A stretch of 64,000 nucleotides of DNA, from the NCBI RefSeq assembly GCF_047495875.1, contig NC_092462.1, forward strand, positions 41,701,669 to 41,765,668, given 5' to 3'. This document shows positions 37,601 to 49,864 of the stretch, one piece after another. Numbering within the stretch: the first letter of the stretch is position 1; the number at the start of each line of letters is the position of its first letter. The notes below the pieces were generated by a model that did no database searches, was not told the DNA's origin, and worked only from the letters and a program-made list of their open reading frames with translations. The position numbers and the translations under genes were made by a program. Origin of the DNA: Pithys albifrons albifrons (lineage: Eukaryota > Chordata > Aves > Passeriformes > Thamnophilidae).

Positions 37601-40600
37601 TAACTACTTTTCATCTCTTCTAAATTCTGTCTGTTTCTTAAACTCATTGAACTAATTACAGAAGAGCAGTAACAGCCACGCTGCTCTAACATGAAGAAAA
37701 GTGAGCTGGAGCTGTCAGGAAATACATTTGACATCCTAACTTGGAAGAATGGGAACTCTGTGCTCCCTCTGTAGATATGAGGGGAAATATACCCATTAGT
37801 AAACCTAATTTATTTCATAAGCAGAGTTGACAGCATGATTCCATTTCAATATTTCCTGGCACTTTCCTTTTATGAGATTCTACTTTTAGTTGTCTACATC
37901 AGACGAACATGATTTGTTCAGACTGAAATAACCCAAGCTGAGCACTTGCTTCTACCAAGATTTTTTTTTATCTTTCAGTTTGTAGCCATAATTTTTATGC
38001 TATTGTAGCTATAAAACCATTATAAATAAAAACATATTCACATTAGGAAGGCATTGACTCAGATGGCAAAGACAGTATATGGTAAATGAGGAATTTTATC
38101 ATGAAACCACAGAAATCTTGTGCTATAGAAAAGAGACAATTAGGTAAAGGAGGCAAAGAGCAAGATGTGATTTTTAAGCAGGAATCATTAAGGAATTCAA
38201 AGGTGGATGAGCTATAGATTGTGGAAAGAGGAAACAGGCATTAATTAGATATATCCAATTCCTATTTCTCAGAATACAACAGAATGTTTTTAGGGTTTGA
38301 AGTACTGAAGAAAAACTGTCTTTTGAGGCCAGCCTTCTCAGCAGCCTAGGGAGCTAAAGAAATTAAATAACAGATGTGCTTTATTTTTTTCAAAACTGAG
38401 GAAGCAAAAGAGAAATGAAGTGGATATTCTTCATTTACAGGAAAGTAAACTAAAAACCTCCCTATTACTGCTAAAGAAAATTTAGTACGCTCTACAGGGA
38501 CAGTAACAAGGAGATCTCTGAATCTCTCTGTTGGCATATATGTCCTCTGGGGTGAGCATTTTTCCACAGAAGATGAATGTCTTACACAAGCAAAATAAGA
38601 AACCATCAAAAGTCATAAGAATTTTATGGGCTTTGTGAAAACTGGCTACTCTTGTTAGTACAATTTTTTAGAATAAAAGTGCTTCCATGCAGAGTCTGTT
38701 AAATTGACTTTAACGGTCTTTTAAAGGATTAGAGAACAGAGAATTCTTGTTGGGAGATATTATATGGGTCAATTTATTTGTGCAGTTTGTGTTAAAAAAT
38801 TTTGCAATGTTTTGAACAGCACTTCAGCTGATCTCCAGTACGAGAACCTGAAATTAGCTAGCACAATGGAATCAATATTGAGCACTATTTAGTCTCTGAA
38901 AGAAATTCAGTCTGACAGAGAAGAGTAAGAGTAAGAGCAGTGTGAGGAAACAGAGACTCCAGCTGAAAAGCCGGGTACAGAAATTTCCTATAAAGCAGGA
39001 GAAATTAGTTGATGTCACCACAGCAAGAAAACCATAGTGACAGAATAAAATGTTATCCAGGTTCAGGAATACTTTATTATCACCACCTTGGGTCACTAAG
39101 CTTCACAAGCTATATCCATCAAGTGTGATACCAGTATATATACTCAGAGCTGAAGCTAGAAGGTGCAGTGCTTTAATGTACTAACGATGTACATTAAGAC
39201 ACCTGGGTTCAAAGTCAGTTTATGATAGGAACAAAATGAGTTTGTTGGTCTCAGCCTGCACTCTAGTGGACAAGAGCACATAAACCCAGTCCTGAGATGA
39301 GTCCCAAGAATTAGTTGGCCAAGACATGGTGAAATTCACCTTCTCTGAATGTTATTAAAATATGTTTGCTTTCTGTGCTATTCTGAAACACTGCAAGATG
39401 AGCAGCATCTCTTAAATACTGTGTTCAGTATTCTTGTCACCAGGATTTCAAAAATACAACAGAAGGTGAAACAATACAGTGGAAGTCAGTAAAGGCAATG
39501 AGATGTTTCCATGTTAAGGACAAAATGGAGATAAAATGACATACTGCCATAGCAGATACATATAGTGTTTATGACTAGGTAAAATACATGTCTATATTTA
39601 CCTTTTTTCACCATACAAGACACTGAGAAATGAAAAAAAAAGACACAATAATAAGGAAAAAATATTTTCTTGATACTTAATTAACCTGTAAACTCATGTC
39701 TGAAAGACATCTTTGAGAAAGAGCTAAGTAGGACTTAAATAAAAGATAGTGCTGTTACATGAATAATAAGATTAACAAGGGTTATTTTAGATAGCATTAA
39801 AATGTATGAGGGATGTAAACTCTCATAATTCAAGTTATAAAACAAACATAAATTACCTAAAGCATGGGGAGAATATATACCTACAGATGTTTTACTTCTA
39901 GTGTATCCCATAGAATGTTTACACTCACGTCAGTGAGCCGGCAGTTGAATGCTGGACTCTCAGATTTGTGTAGTCTCTGGTATTTTCTATGCTTCCAAGA
40001 TAAATTCCTTAGTGAAGCATTTGCAGAAATTAGCTGCAAAACATTGTCTGGGATTATGACCCCATTTCAGCTTATTGCCCTTTACATTATTTAACCTTTT
40101 ATCAATCAAGAGAACAATACTGATACCCAGGCATTTAAAATTACAATGCCAATCATGTGCCAACTACAAAGGCAAAGTAAAAATTTTATTGAGTTATCCT
40201 GTCTTTTCAAAATTTTTAAAAATATCTAAAAATAATATTAGCTACCACTAGCTTAAAATTGACTATCATGTATTATATATATGTATATTATATTAACATA
40301 TCTATAAAATATATTAAAGCCATTTTTTACAGTCTTGAGATCTGTCCTAGTATAAAATGACCTTTCCATTATTTTTTATCATGTCATCTACCTCACATAT
40401 TTTCAGGAATGTTTGAACACTTCTACATTTTGCAAGCCCACATTTCATGATAATTTGAAGTTCAGTTTTTATCCAAATAAATTTCACCTTATGAAGTGTC
40501 TACTGTTTACCATGTTTAGAACACTATATTTCTAGATTTTTCATAATTAAAAAAGCAGTCTCTTTTTCAGTCTTTGAATGACAGAGCAGCCCCTGTGACA

Positions 40601-40690
40601 TTATTCTGATTCCAAATATAGAGAATCACCAATTTTTGTCAAAAAATGACTTTGCTCTTAATTTTGCAAAAAACTGCAACTCCAGATATA
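31620..40690. other. intergenic region upstream of DCTD, no gene seen
   Basis: Nine kb of AT-rich DNA. Apart from the 26-bp duplication at 35.3 kb and a small GC-rich patch at 34540-34630, I see no repeat family, exon or RNA gene. Confidence 0.55.
35313..35373 (+). repeat. short tandem duplication of 26 bases
   Basis: AACATAAGCATTTCATTAA plus TTTAGC occurs at 35313 and again at 35348 with one difference, separated by nine bases. Confidence 0.9.
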
Positions 40691-40691
40691 T

Positions 40692-40868
40692 AGAATCACA
40701 GAATATGCTGAGTTGGAGGAAGGGACTCACAAGGGTCACCGAGTCCAACAATCAGCCCTGCACAGGACCATCCCCAAGAGTCACACCATGTGCCTGAGAG
40801 TGTCATCCAAACGCTTCTTGAACTCTGTCAGGCTTGGTGCTGTGACCACTTGCCTTATAACAAGCATT
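40692..40868 (-). mobile_element. CR1 3' end fragment
   Basis: Begins on the plus strand with AGAATCACAGAATATGCTGAG, the reverse complement of the CR1 tail. It continues with the recognised block CAGGACCATCCCCAAGAGTC and TTCTTGAACTCTGTCAGGCT. Only about 175 bases are kept. Confidence 0.9.
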
Positions 40869-43094
40869 AATTTCCACTGTCCCTTCAGTTACTATTATAC
40901 TATTAGTTTTTCAAAGTTCGTCTTTCCATAGTGCTTTCAGAATTACCACTTCTGATTATTTTATTCCCAATCTGATAGTTAATGGTTTTCATAAAGGTTG
41001 AGCCAATAAATGTTAATGTGCAAATGTGAATTATCACTTACAGAAAAACATTTTTCTAGATTTTGCAGATAAAAAGTGAATTTTAACTACGTTTAAAAGT
41101 GAACTAAGTGAATTTGAAAGCCTCTAAAATCACAAGGCAAATAAAGTCCAGTCTTAACCTACTGGGAAAGGGAACTGACTCAAAATTTCTGCTTATGCAA
41201 AGACAGTAATATGCTTCCATGAGTAAATTCTTACTTCAAAACTATGTTTTTACAGAGTAGCTTGACAAGAATAATTTTCTTGAAGATAAAAAAAAAAGAA
41301 ATGTTAAATGGGACCTAAATTTGTCAAGCATAACACAGAGGAACAAAACAGCTAAGACTCATATAACTTCAAAAGAATTTGAATTATGCAATTAAATTCA
41401 GACTTGTGGCATGAACTAAGATAATTACCAGGAAAATAGCAGCTTTTGCAGTCAATAACAGCCATTGGATTGAGTTTGTCAATTTTTCTGAGCTGACAAA
41501 TGAAAGATGATAGCTGCTGAAATGAGCTGCAGATTATATAAGAACTACTATGGTCTGTAAGAGCTAATGCTTTTATTCTCAAAGCCTGAAGCTGTAAAAA
41601 TATTAATAAAATCATCTCCATTTAGGTAGTTGTAGTGCACCAAGTATCCAGTCAAGAAAGGTTTCCTGATGAAGACAGTCTTTGTTTCCACTTGTCATCA
41701 AACACAGCTTTCTAAAAATGTTTTTCTGCTCTATTCTCCTGATAATTCAACAGCTGTAGGACCAAGAAAACCTTGTCAGAAGTACTGGCTGCTTGCACAG
41801 AATTTCTGTTGCACTCATGACCGCCTGCTGGCAAATACTAATGCACAGAACAAAAATAAGTAAGAGCTATAGCTCAAAATGGATAGTGCTGGAAATAGGA
41901 TATAGCAAGTGTACTGATAAGGGCGAAATCCCACTCATAAAGGTGGTGCCTCACTGCTAGAGAACAAATAAATAAAAAACAGTATTTATGCTATGCAAGA
42001 TCTTAATCTTTATTTGTGATCTTACAAAAGAGCTTAAAATCCTTTACTTTCTGCAGACCCGAGATCTGTGCATACTAAAGGAGGAACACACTGTAACCAT
42101 GACTATATATTCCAGGGATATAAACTGCTGAATGACAGCTCAGGCTCAGCCAAAGCTGATCAAAGCCTCCGGAATTTTATCTCCCCAACTTCTGTGGGAC
42201 CCCAGTGTGACAAGCTTATCTCTGTGATCCCAAATTTAGAATATGTCAGAATGTGTTAATCCTACATGTTTATTTTCACATTTGACAATATTTTTTTCAA
42301 TTAAAATGGCAGGCAGGACCCAAGCTTTCAATTTGCTCACTTGTTTCCATCACTTGGAAAGTGTCATGGCACAGAGAGAAGTTCCAACTTTTGGATGTTA
42401 CCTGTTGGCTGAAGTATTTTCATCTTCCCCCAGCTCTTCAAAAAGTTTCTGAATTAGTTTGCAGAGAAATATGAATACTAAAAAATCTTAGAACAAAAGT
42501 CTTAAAAAATATCATGAAAAGGAAATGAGAAGAACCCTAGTCTGTTACTATTTTTACACCTCATTATTTTGGAAAGTCATTGATTTGTTAATGCTATAAT
42601 TGAACTGTCTTAGACATGGTACAGATTTGCCAGACTGGTCAGCTCTCCTGTACCCAAAGGTATAGTACAGTTTAGACAAGCAGGTCATCAGCCTGAGCAG
42701 TTAGGGGCTTACATCCAGGCACTTCTTCCCTACAGTTTTGGTTTAATTCAAAAAAGAGTAATGAAGTAAGAAAGACAAAGTTTCTTAAAAGGAAGAAAAG
42801 AACAGCTCAGATTCAACTTTGTACAGGCACCAAGGAACCTATTTATGAACACTGTAGTAGGAATACACACTTTCTCTTAAGGAAGACTTCAGAAAGGGCA
42901 AAAGGAAGATGGTGTAACTAACCAGCAGGGGAGGTAAGGTTGTTACAAGCCAAAATAGATCTTCAAAAATGCTGAAGTCATGTCCAAATGACACAAGAAT
43001 AAAGAGGTACAAACTCTGGGAGGTTAAATGTGAAAACATAATAAGACAGACAAAAATCATCTGAATAATTGCTAACAAAGGAAGTGTAACTACT

Positions 43095-43620
43095 AATCTC
43101 TTTTGCTACAAAACACATCAGAAGCAGGAATTTTGCTAGAATCTCTAAGAGCAGTTCATTGTCAGGTCATAAAAGAGTACTCTGAGGTCATTGCAGAGAA
43201 GCTAAGTGAAGTCTTTGCACTGGTGTTCACTGTGGAAGGAACTGGGAAGATTCCAAAACCAGAACACTTCTTGGTGGGGGACTCATCTGAAGAACAGTCT
43301 GAAATTGAAACTACCATAGAAGAGATTATGGAATAAATAGATAAAGTGAAAATCACCAGGACTGTGTAGTATGCACTCCAGATTTCTAAAGGAACTGAAG
43401 GACAAAAGAGCTGAATTACTCACTGCAGGGTATAACCTATTGCTTAAAATTGCCTTGCTTCTGGAAAGCAGTAAATGTGACATCAGTTCTTTAAAAAGGT
43501 TCAAGGGAAAATCTGAGAAATGGTAGGAATCTAAGTCTGATGTGTACTGGGCAAGTTACTAGAAACTATGATAAGAAACAAAATTAGGGGACATCTGGGT
43601 GGATCTGATTTATATGGGTA
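43095..43620 (+). mobile_element. ancient CR1-type LINE fragment, RT N-terminal region
   Basis: Recognised as an old CR1 lineage shared with reptiles. The open stretch at 43103-43336 gives ALVFTVEGTGKIPKPEHF and later an acidic segment. It is followed by AAAATCACCAGGACTGTG, which stands where functional copies encode the SPGPDG reverse-transcriptase motif, and then by GAACTGAAGGAC. Frameshifts and stops break it. It is far more diverged than the other CR1 copies here. Confidence 0.68.
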
Positions 43621-44200
43621 GAGTTAGCATTCCATTGAGGAAAACACTGCTTTACAGTTCTGATAACTTTACAATTCTGATGAATTTTTCCAAGGAGCTG
43701 TAAAGGATATGGCTAATATGGGAATGATGATGATGATGATAATGTCAATACATTCTACTTTGATTTCCAAACTTGATTCAGGTTAGAATTAGGATTTATT
43801 AAACCCAGATGTCTACAGGGATGGTAAGACTAAGGGGAGAAAAAAAGACCACCAAGGCAGGACTTCAGGGGTGGCTTATAGGGAGCATATTATGTGAGGG
43901 CATCATAAGCATGTTCAGCCTGATCTGACATAAGCCTTGGGGTAAGACTAAGGAAAAGTTGTTTCAAAGGTGTGACTGTATGGCTCTTTTTCCCAAATGG
44001 AGGAAAAGGCCCAGGAAAGCAAAGACCTTGTACTGGTGAAAAGAGGCACCATTCACTGCGTTGTTATTTTCAGCGCATTCAGGATTTTGCCAATACAGTT
44101 AAAAGACCAAAGACTCCATAGTGACCTCCAGAGTGCAGGGTCTCATGAGCTGTTTGGGCTTGTCTTGACATGAGCTGATTTTAATTTGATTGGGTTGTGC

Positions 44201-44202
<2 letters not shown>

Positions 44203-44249
<47 letters not shown>
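44203..44249 (+). repeat. (GT)n microsatellite
   Basis: About 23 uninterrupted GT units between the two pieces of the old CR1 element. Confidence 0.98.
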
Positions 44250-44250
<1 letters not shown>

Positions 44251-45499
44251 CAGCCATCTAGTAGTCAAGTGGGTATTGCCTAAGTGGGTTGAGTGTGATC
44301 CGTATATCACTTTATATGATGAAAGCCTAACTACCCTATTGTATCAGTGGCTTTTATGTTGAAAGGGCTGTAGGAGGCTGTGGGGAAGATTTCAGACTTT
44401 AGCAATGGAAAGGATGCTGGCTAGAGTAAGAAAACCCAAGGAGATACCAAATCAGAGGGAAAAAGATTCTCTCCTACTGTGAACATTAAACTCTTTCCAT
44501 CAAAGAAAACAGGAAGCCAGTGACTCATAACACCTTCATTTCTTATGCAATCTTTTTAAAGACATGTCAATCAGTGTGGCAAAAGCATTAAGTCACATGA
44601 ATGGCTGGAGAACTAGTCCTCTGAGGTAATCTGAGGCTGCCTACCAACTTGGGAAGTTGGCTGTAGTGGTCAAGTTTAAGGGACCATGCTTTGCATATGG
44701 AACACAACAATCTTCTCTCTGCATGAAGAATCAGAAACTTAGTCTTTGTTATTCTAATTTCATGAAGCCAACGGAGAAGATGCTCACATTTTCCTGTTAA
44801 TTTTTGTCATTATTTAAAAGCTGTATAAATTAACAGAGAACAAAGAAATATGAAGTATGCAAGGAAAAAAACCCTCTTGCTAACACAAGTCTATATTGCC
44901 CTTAATTGCCACAAACTTCAGTGAAGTACAAACCCAGCATATGAAAAAAGTCTCAACTCAGACTTCTTTTCACCATGAATCCCTGTGGAATTCATAGTGG
45001 GTCTGGTGGCAAGAATTTTTAAAAGAATTCCAGTTTTAAATATATAACCACCTAATATGTTGGAACAGTAATTCTCCTTCCATTAAATTTAATGGGTACT
45101 TTTTAGATTTCATGTGTTTGTGACATTTTTGCAGGTTCATATTTCCTTTGTTGTCTTCATATTGCCACAGAGTCGCACCCCAGGGTACTTTATGAAACTG
45201 CAACTGATGTAAAAAACTTGACTAGTAGATTTTTGTGCCTCAAATATATGTTTCATGACATTTTAAATTATTTCTTGATGGAATCTACTTTGGTATTAGG
45301 CTGTAGTTCATTTCTGTTATGTGAAAACATATTTTTGCATTGGGTGCAGTACCAAATACACTGCTTTATGCACTGTCAGTAAAATGTTAAATGACATTAT
45401 GACAGGTATCTAAAAATATAAGAGGAACATTTCTATTTTGGTAAACTGCCCAAATCTTCAATGCCAATAGAATTTTTAATGTTTCAGTGTGAAGATTAC

Positions 45500-45880
45500 C
45501 AAAATGGAAATCATGCCTAAAAAACTTGCTTTATTTCTTTGAGGAAATGACAATAAAAGCAGACAAAAGTAAAGAAGCATGTATTATTCACTTGGATTTC
45601 AAGAAAACTTTTAATCTAGTACCAAATACATTATTAATGAATAAGGTAAGAAGGTAGGGAAGTAATACTCAACTGGACAGCAAGCTGGCTTGCTTACAAA
45701 GTCAAGGAATGACCACAATATGAAAGAAAGATGACACATGCAGAGAGCTTAGCATTAAACCCCCTTCTTCATCATACTAATGAACTGGACAACTGACAGG
45801 GCTTCAAGGTTTGAAGTGTCAGGAATACATGTAACAGCTCATCATGAACAGAAAGGAGGAAAATATAGTTCAAATTGAAT
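45500..45880 (+). mobile_element. ancient CR1-type LINE fragment, RT core region (continuation)
   Basis: Encodes a decayed HLDFKKTFNLVPN segment, matching the LDFxKAFDxVPH block of CR1 reverse transcriptase. It is followed by a GWLTGRxQ-like region around 45675 and traces of the end of the RT domain. Strand and order fit the fragment at 43095-43620, with about 1.9 kb between them. It is probably one insertion split by later events. Confidence 0.5.
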
Positions 45881-46267
45881 GGGAAAAAAGTGGAAATATG
45901 TCTGCCATAGAAGTGAAAATTTAAAATGTGTAAAAGTAAGCATAAGGCTCTACTGAGTATGTCAAAGACCTATAAATCTTCAATACAAAGTTTAAAACAT
46001 TGAGTAATTAGATAAATGTTAATATTAACTTATTTGGTAAAAATATAAAATACCATTAGACATTCAGTATCTGGCAGCAACTGGAAAGGACAAAAATGAT
46101 GTGCAGAAGACAAAGAATGCTAAATCCAGACTCATAGTACACAGGAGTGTGGAAAGAATTGAAAACTAGAATACAAGCTTGAATTTGTCTCAGGAAGACA
46201 AAGATTAACACTTCTTTCCATCAGTTCTTTGTCTGTGCAGCGAAAGGGTCATTATGCCAGCAGACAG

Positions 46268-46375
46268 AGAATCACAGAATCAGCTAGGTTGGAAAAGACC
46301 TCTGAGACCATAGAGTCCAACCTATGATTTAACACCACCTTGTCAGCTACTCAGTGCCATGGTCTAGCTCACAAA
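46268..46375 (-). mobile_element. CR1 3' end fragment
   Basis: Plus strand reads GAGAATCACAGAATCAGCTAG, then GGTTGGAAAAGACCTCTGAG and TAGAGTCCAACC, the reverse complement of the last 100 bases of CR1. Strongly 5'-truncated. Confidence 0.9.
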
Positions 46376-46639
46376 TAAACATTTAGCTGAAGTTGAAGCA
46401 AAGGAAGAAGTGATGCTACTTGAAGAGCTCACAGAAACACTAAGTCTGCTCTGAAAATGGAAAGCAGAAAGTGGCCAACTCTGTCCATAATCATGGACTG
46501 TTTGTGGATTCTTACATCTTTGCATCTGGGACTAATGCTTGTTCTCAGGCAGTTGTTTTTGTTGAACTGCACTAGATAATGGTCTTGGCTTCATTATTCT
46601 TACTTCAGTTACCTAAACTGGCCCCACTGTTTAAGTCCT

Positions 46640-46800
46640 GAGGTTCATCTGCCACGGCCGAGCGAGCTTGGACAGTGACAGGGAAGTCCTCAGGACTGGA
46701 ACCTACAGCACCCGGCATTTCCCAGGAGGTCTCCCATCCAAGTACTAATCCGAGGCTGACCCTGCCGAGCTTCCGAGATCTGACGGGATCGGATGTCAGG
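46640..46800 (-). mobile_element. 5S rRNA-derived element (SINE-like or 5S pseudogene)
   Basis: The minus strand over 46793-46702 matches about 90 bases of vertebrate 5S rRNA, from CCGATC..CGTC through GATCTCGGAAGCT, TTAGTACTTGGATGGGAGAC and CCGGGTGCTGTAGG. The internal promoter boxes A and C are nearly intact. The first 27 or so bases of 5S are missing, and after the 5S part comes an unrelated GC-rich stretch ending near 46640. That composition suggests a SINE3-type (5S-headed) retroposon, though a truncated 5S pseudogene fits too. Confidence 0.75.
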
Positions 46801-48252
46801 GAGGCATTTAACTGCCTAAATGACAGTAAGGCAGAATAAAACCTGCAGCTCTCCAGATGCTCTAGCCTGCTTCTCATCTTCTAAAAATCAAGAGTCAATT
46901 CTGCACACACAAAACACATTCTGCACTCTTCATATTTCCTTTTCATTGATTTGAAGTCTGAAGATCAGAGATCTCAGTATTCTGCAGCCTCAAGCCAAGC
47001 TAACTGAAATCTAGAGGATGTAGAATGTGATGTTAGGGCTTGGCAGAGTTGCTTAATTGCCAGCCTCTATCAGAATAACATCTACCTGTACGGCAGACAA
47101 AATTCTGGAGAACTGTGGGTAGGGGCAGGGAAGGAAAAATAGAATCAATTCTTTCAAAAGAAAAGACAATCACATAAGGTCACTACCTTCCATTTCATGT
47201 GCAAGACCAGCTAGACCATGAAACAGACCCCTCCTTAATGGAGCAAAACAAAATGACACATATATGTTTCCCCAGTATTTTTAGGGCAGAGGTTAAATGA
47301 GGATAGTCATCTTAGCCCATTATTGGAAGGAATTCAAATACTAAGTGTGGCATAAGAGAATGAATAGAATAGAATAGGTTTGGGGGTTTTTTTCACAGTG
47401 AGTTCTAACCTTTAGTACATAGAGCAATACAGCTGTCTTCCTACTGATGTCAGATGCTTATGGAGAAAATAAGACTGAAAGCAGTGATTGTGGGGGATCC
47501 TTCCTGAGAGTTTTTTGTGCTGGAGATTAAGGTACTGAGAAGAAAATAAACCTTCTCCCTGTCCCATCTGAATCCTTCTCACAGCAAGGGGATGAACTAC
47601 TCTTTGCCATGCTGACCTGTTCTGTGTTGGTCTTTGTAGTTCCTTTGTGTTATTAAACCTTTCTAAGTCAGTATGGAGAGTGTTCGTGGTTTTCCTTTAA
47701 GATTCTCTCAAATTAGCCTGTGGCTGTTCTTGCTTAATTCTTAGATATTTTTGTCATCTTACTGGGTGATGGTAATTCAAAGGTGCTGTCAAACTCTCTG
47801 ATGAATCTTAGATCCATACTTCATATCTAATATTTTCATAAAGAATTTTTACTCAAAGGCACTCAGATATTCACCTTTGGATTTCCAGATTTTGTATCCA
47901 CACATTAAGATGCAAATTATCCCTACTCTCCCTCCTCAAAGCAATCTCCTAACACTTCTTTTCATAATGTCAGGTTTTAACTTTAGAATGCTCAGTTTTG
48001 CAATACTAATAACCATTTTTGGTAGAATATGCAAAATAGAGAAGTCTGCTCTTAGCAGGACTGGCATCAGTGGTATTATTCCTACTCTTAGTAAGTACAA
48101 TGATGAATACAAATAGGACCAATGCATTTGAAAATAGTTCCTTGGGATCCTGTTCTGGACAATTTTCCATTTAATTGTTTCTTTTACGAAGCTTTCAAGA
48201 CATCCAGAAATTTTCTATAAGTATTTATAATAGATTGGAAGTATTTATAATA

Positions 48253-49864
48253 GGGGGTGGGGGAGGGGAAGAGGGGGGAGGGGAAGAGAGGGGAGGGGAA
48301 GGGAGGGGAAGGGAAAGGAGGGAAGGGGAAGGGAAAGGAGGGGAGGGGAAGGGAAAGGAGGGGAGGGGAAGGGAGGGGAGGGGAAGGGAAGGGAAGGAAG
48401 GGGAGGGGAGGAGGGGAGGGGAGGGGAGGGGAGGGGAGGGGAGGGGAGGGGAGGGGAGGGGAAGGGAAGGGAAGGGAGGGGAGGGGAAGGGAAGGGAAGA
48501 AAGGGGAAGGGAAGGGAAGAGGAGGAGGGGAGGGGAGGGGAGGGGAGGGGAGGGGAGGGGAGGGGAGGGGAGGGGAGGGGAGGGGAGGGGAGGGGAGGGG
48601 AGGGGAGGGGAAGGGAAGGGAAGGGAGGAGGGGAGGCGAGGGGAGGGGAGGGGAGGGGAGGGGAGGGGAGGGGAAGGGAAGAAAGGGGAAGGGAAGAAAG
48701 GGGAAGGGAAGGGAAGGGAAGGGAAGGGAAGGGAAGGGAAGGGAAGGGAAGGGAAGGGAAGGGAAGGGAAGGGAAGGGAAGGGAAGGGAAGGGAAGGGAA
48801 GGGAAGGGAAGGGAAGGGAAGGGAAGGGAAGGGAAGGGAAGGGAAGGGAAGGGAAGGGGAAGGGGAGGGGAGGGGAGGGGAGGGGAGGGGAGGGAGGGGA
48901 GGGGAGGGGAGGGGAAGGGAAGGGAGGGGAAGGGAAGGGAGGGGAAGGGAAGGGAGGGGAAGGGAAGGGAGGGGAGGGAAGGGAAGGGAAGGGAAGGGGG
49001 AAGGGAAGGGAAGGGAAGGGGAAGGGAAGGGAAGGGAAGGGAAGGGAAGGGAAGGGAAGGGAAGGGAAGGGAAGGGAAGGGAAGGGAAGGGAAGGGAAGG
49101 AAGGGAAGGGAAGGGAAGGGAAGGGAAGGGAAGGGAAGGGAAGGGAAGGGAAGGGAAGGGAAGGGAAGGGAAGGGAAGGGAAGGGAAGGGAAGGGAAGGG
49201 AAGGGAAGGGAAGGGAAGGGAAGGGAAGGGAGGGGAGGGGAGGGGAGGGGAGGGGAGGGGAGGGGAGGGGAGGGGAGGGGAGGGGAGGGGAGGGGAGGGG
49301 AGGGAAGGGAAGGGAAGGGAAGGGAAGGGAAGGGAAGGGAAGGGAAGGGAAGGGAAGGGAAGGGAAGGGAAGGGAAGGGAAGGGAAGGGAAGGGAAGGGA
49401 AGGGAAGGGAAGGGAAGGGAAGGGAAGGGAAGGGAAGGGAAGGGAAGGGAAGGGAAGGGAGGGGATGGGAGGGGAGGGGAGGGGAGGGGAGGGGAGGGGA
49501 GGGGAGGGGAGGGGAGGGGAGGGGAGGGGAGGGGAGGGGAGGGGAGGGGAGGGGGGTGGGGGGGGTGGGAGGGGGGGTGGGGTGGGGGGAGGGGTGGGGG
49601 GTGGGGGGAGGGGTGGGGGGAGGGGGGGGTGGGAGGGGGGGGTGGGGGGGGGGTGGGGGTGGGGGGGGGAGGGAGGGGAGGAGAGGAGGAGAGGAGAGGA
49701 GAGGGAGAGGAGAGGAGGAGAGGAGAGGAGAGGAGAGGAGAGGTGAGGTGAGGAGTGGTGTGGTGTGGTGAGTGGTGTGTGTGGAGGGAGAGGAGAGGAG
49801 AGGAGAGGAGAGGAGAGGAGAGGGGGAGGGGAGAGGGAGGGGAGAGGAGAGGGAGAGGAGAAAA
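48253..49864 (+). repeat. polypurine satellite of GGGAA and GGGGA pentamers
   Basis: About 1.6 kb of almost pure G/A on the plus strand. It is built of alternating homogeneous blocks of (GGGAA)n and (GGGGA)n, with minor GGAAA and GGA variants. Between 48259 and 49556 only two pyrimidines occur (C at 48637, T at 49466). A G/T-rich domain (about 49557-49672) and a GAGAG/GTGGT domain follow. The very long Gly/Arg/Glu and Pro/Ser/Leu frames seen on both strands, up to about 600 codons, are composition artefacts. Confidence 0.98.
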
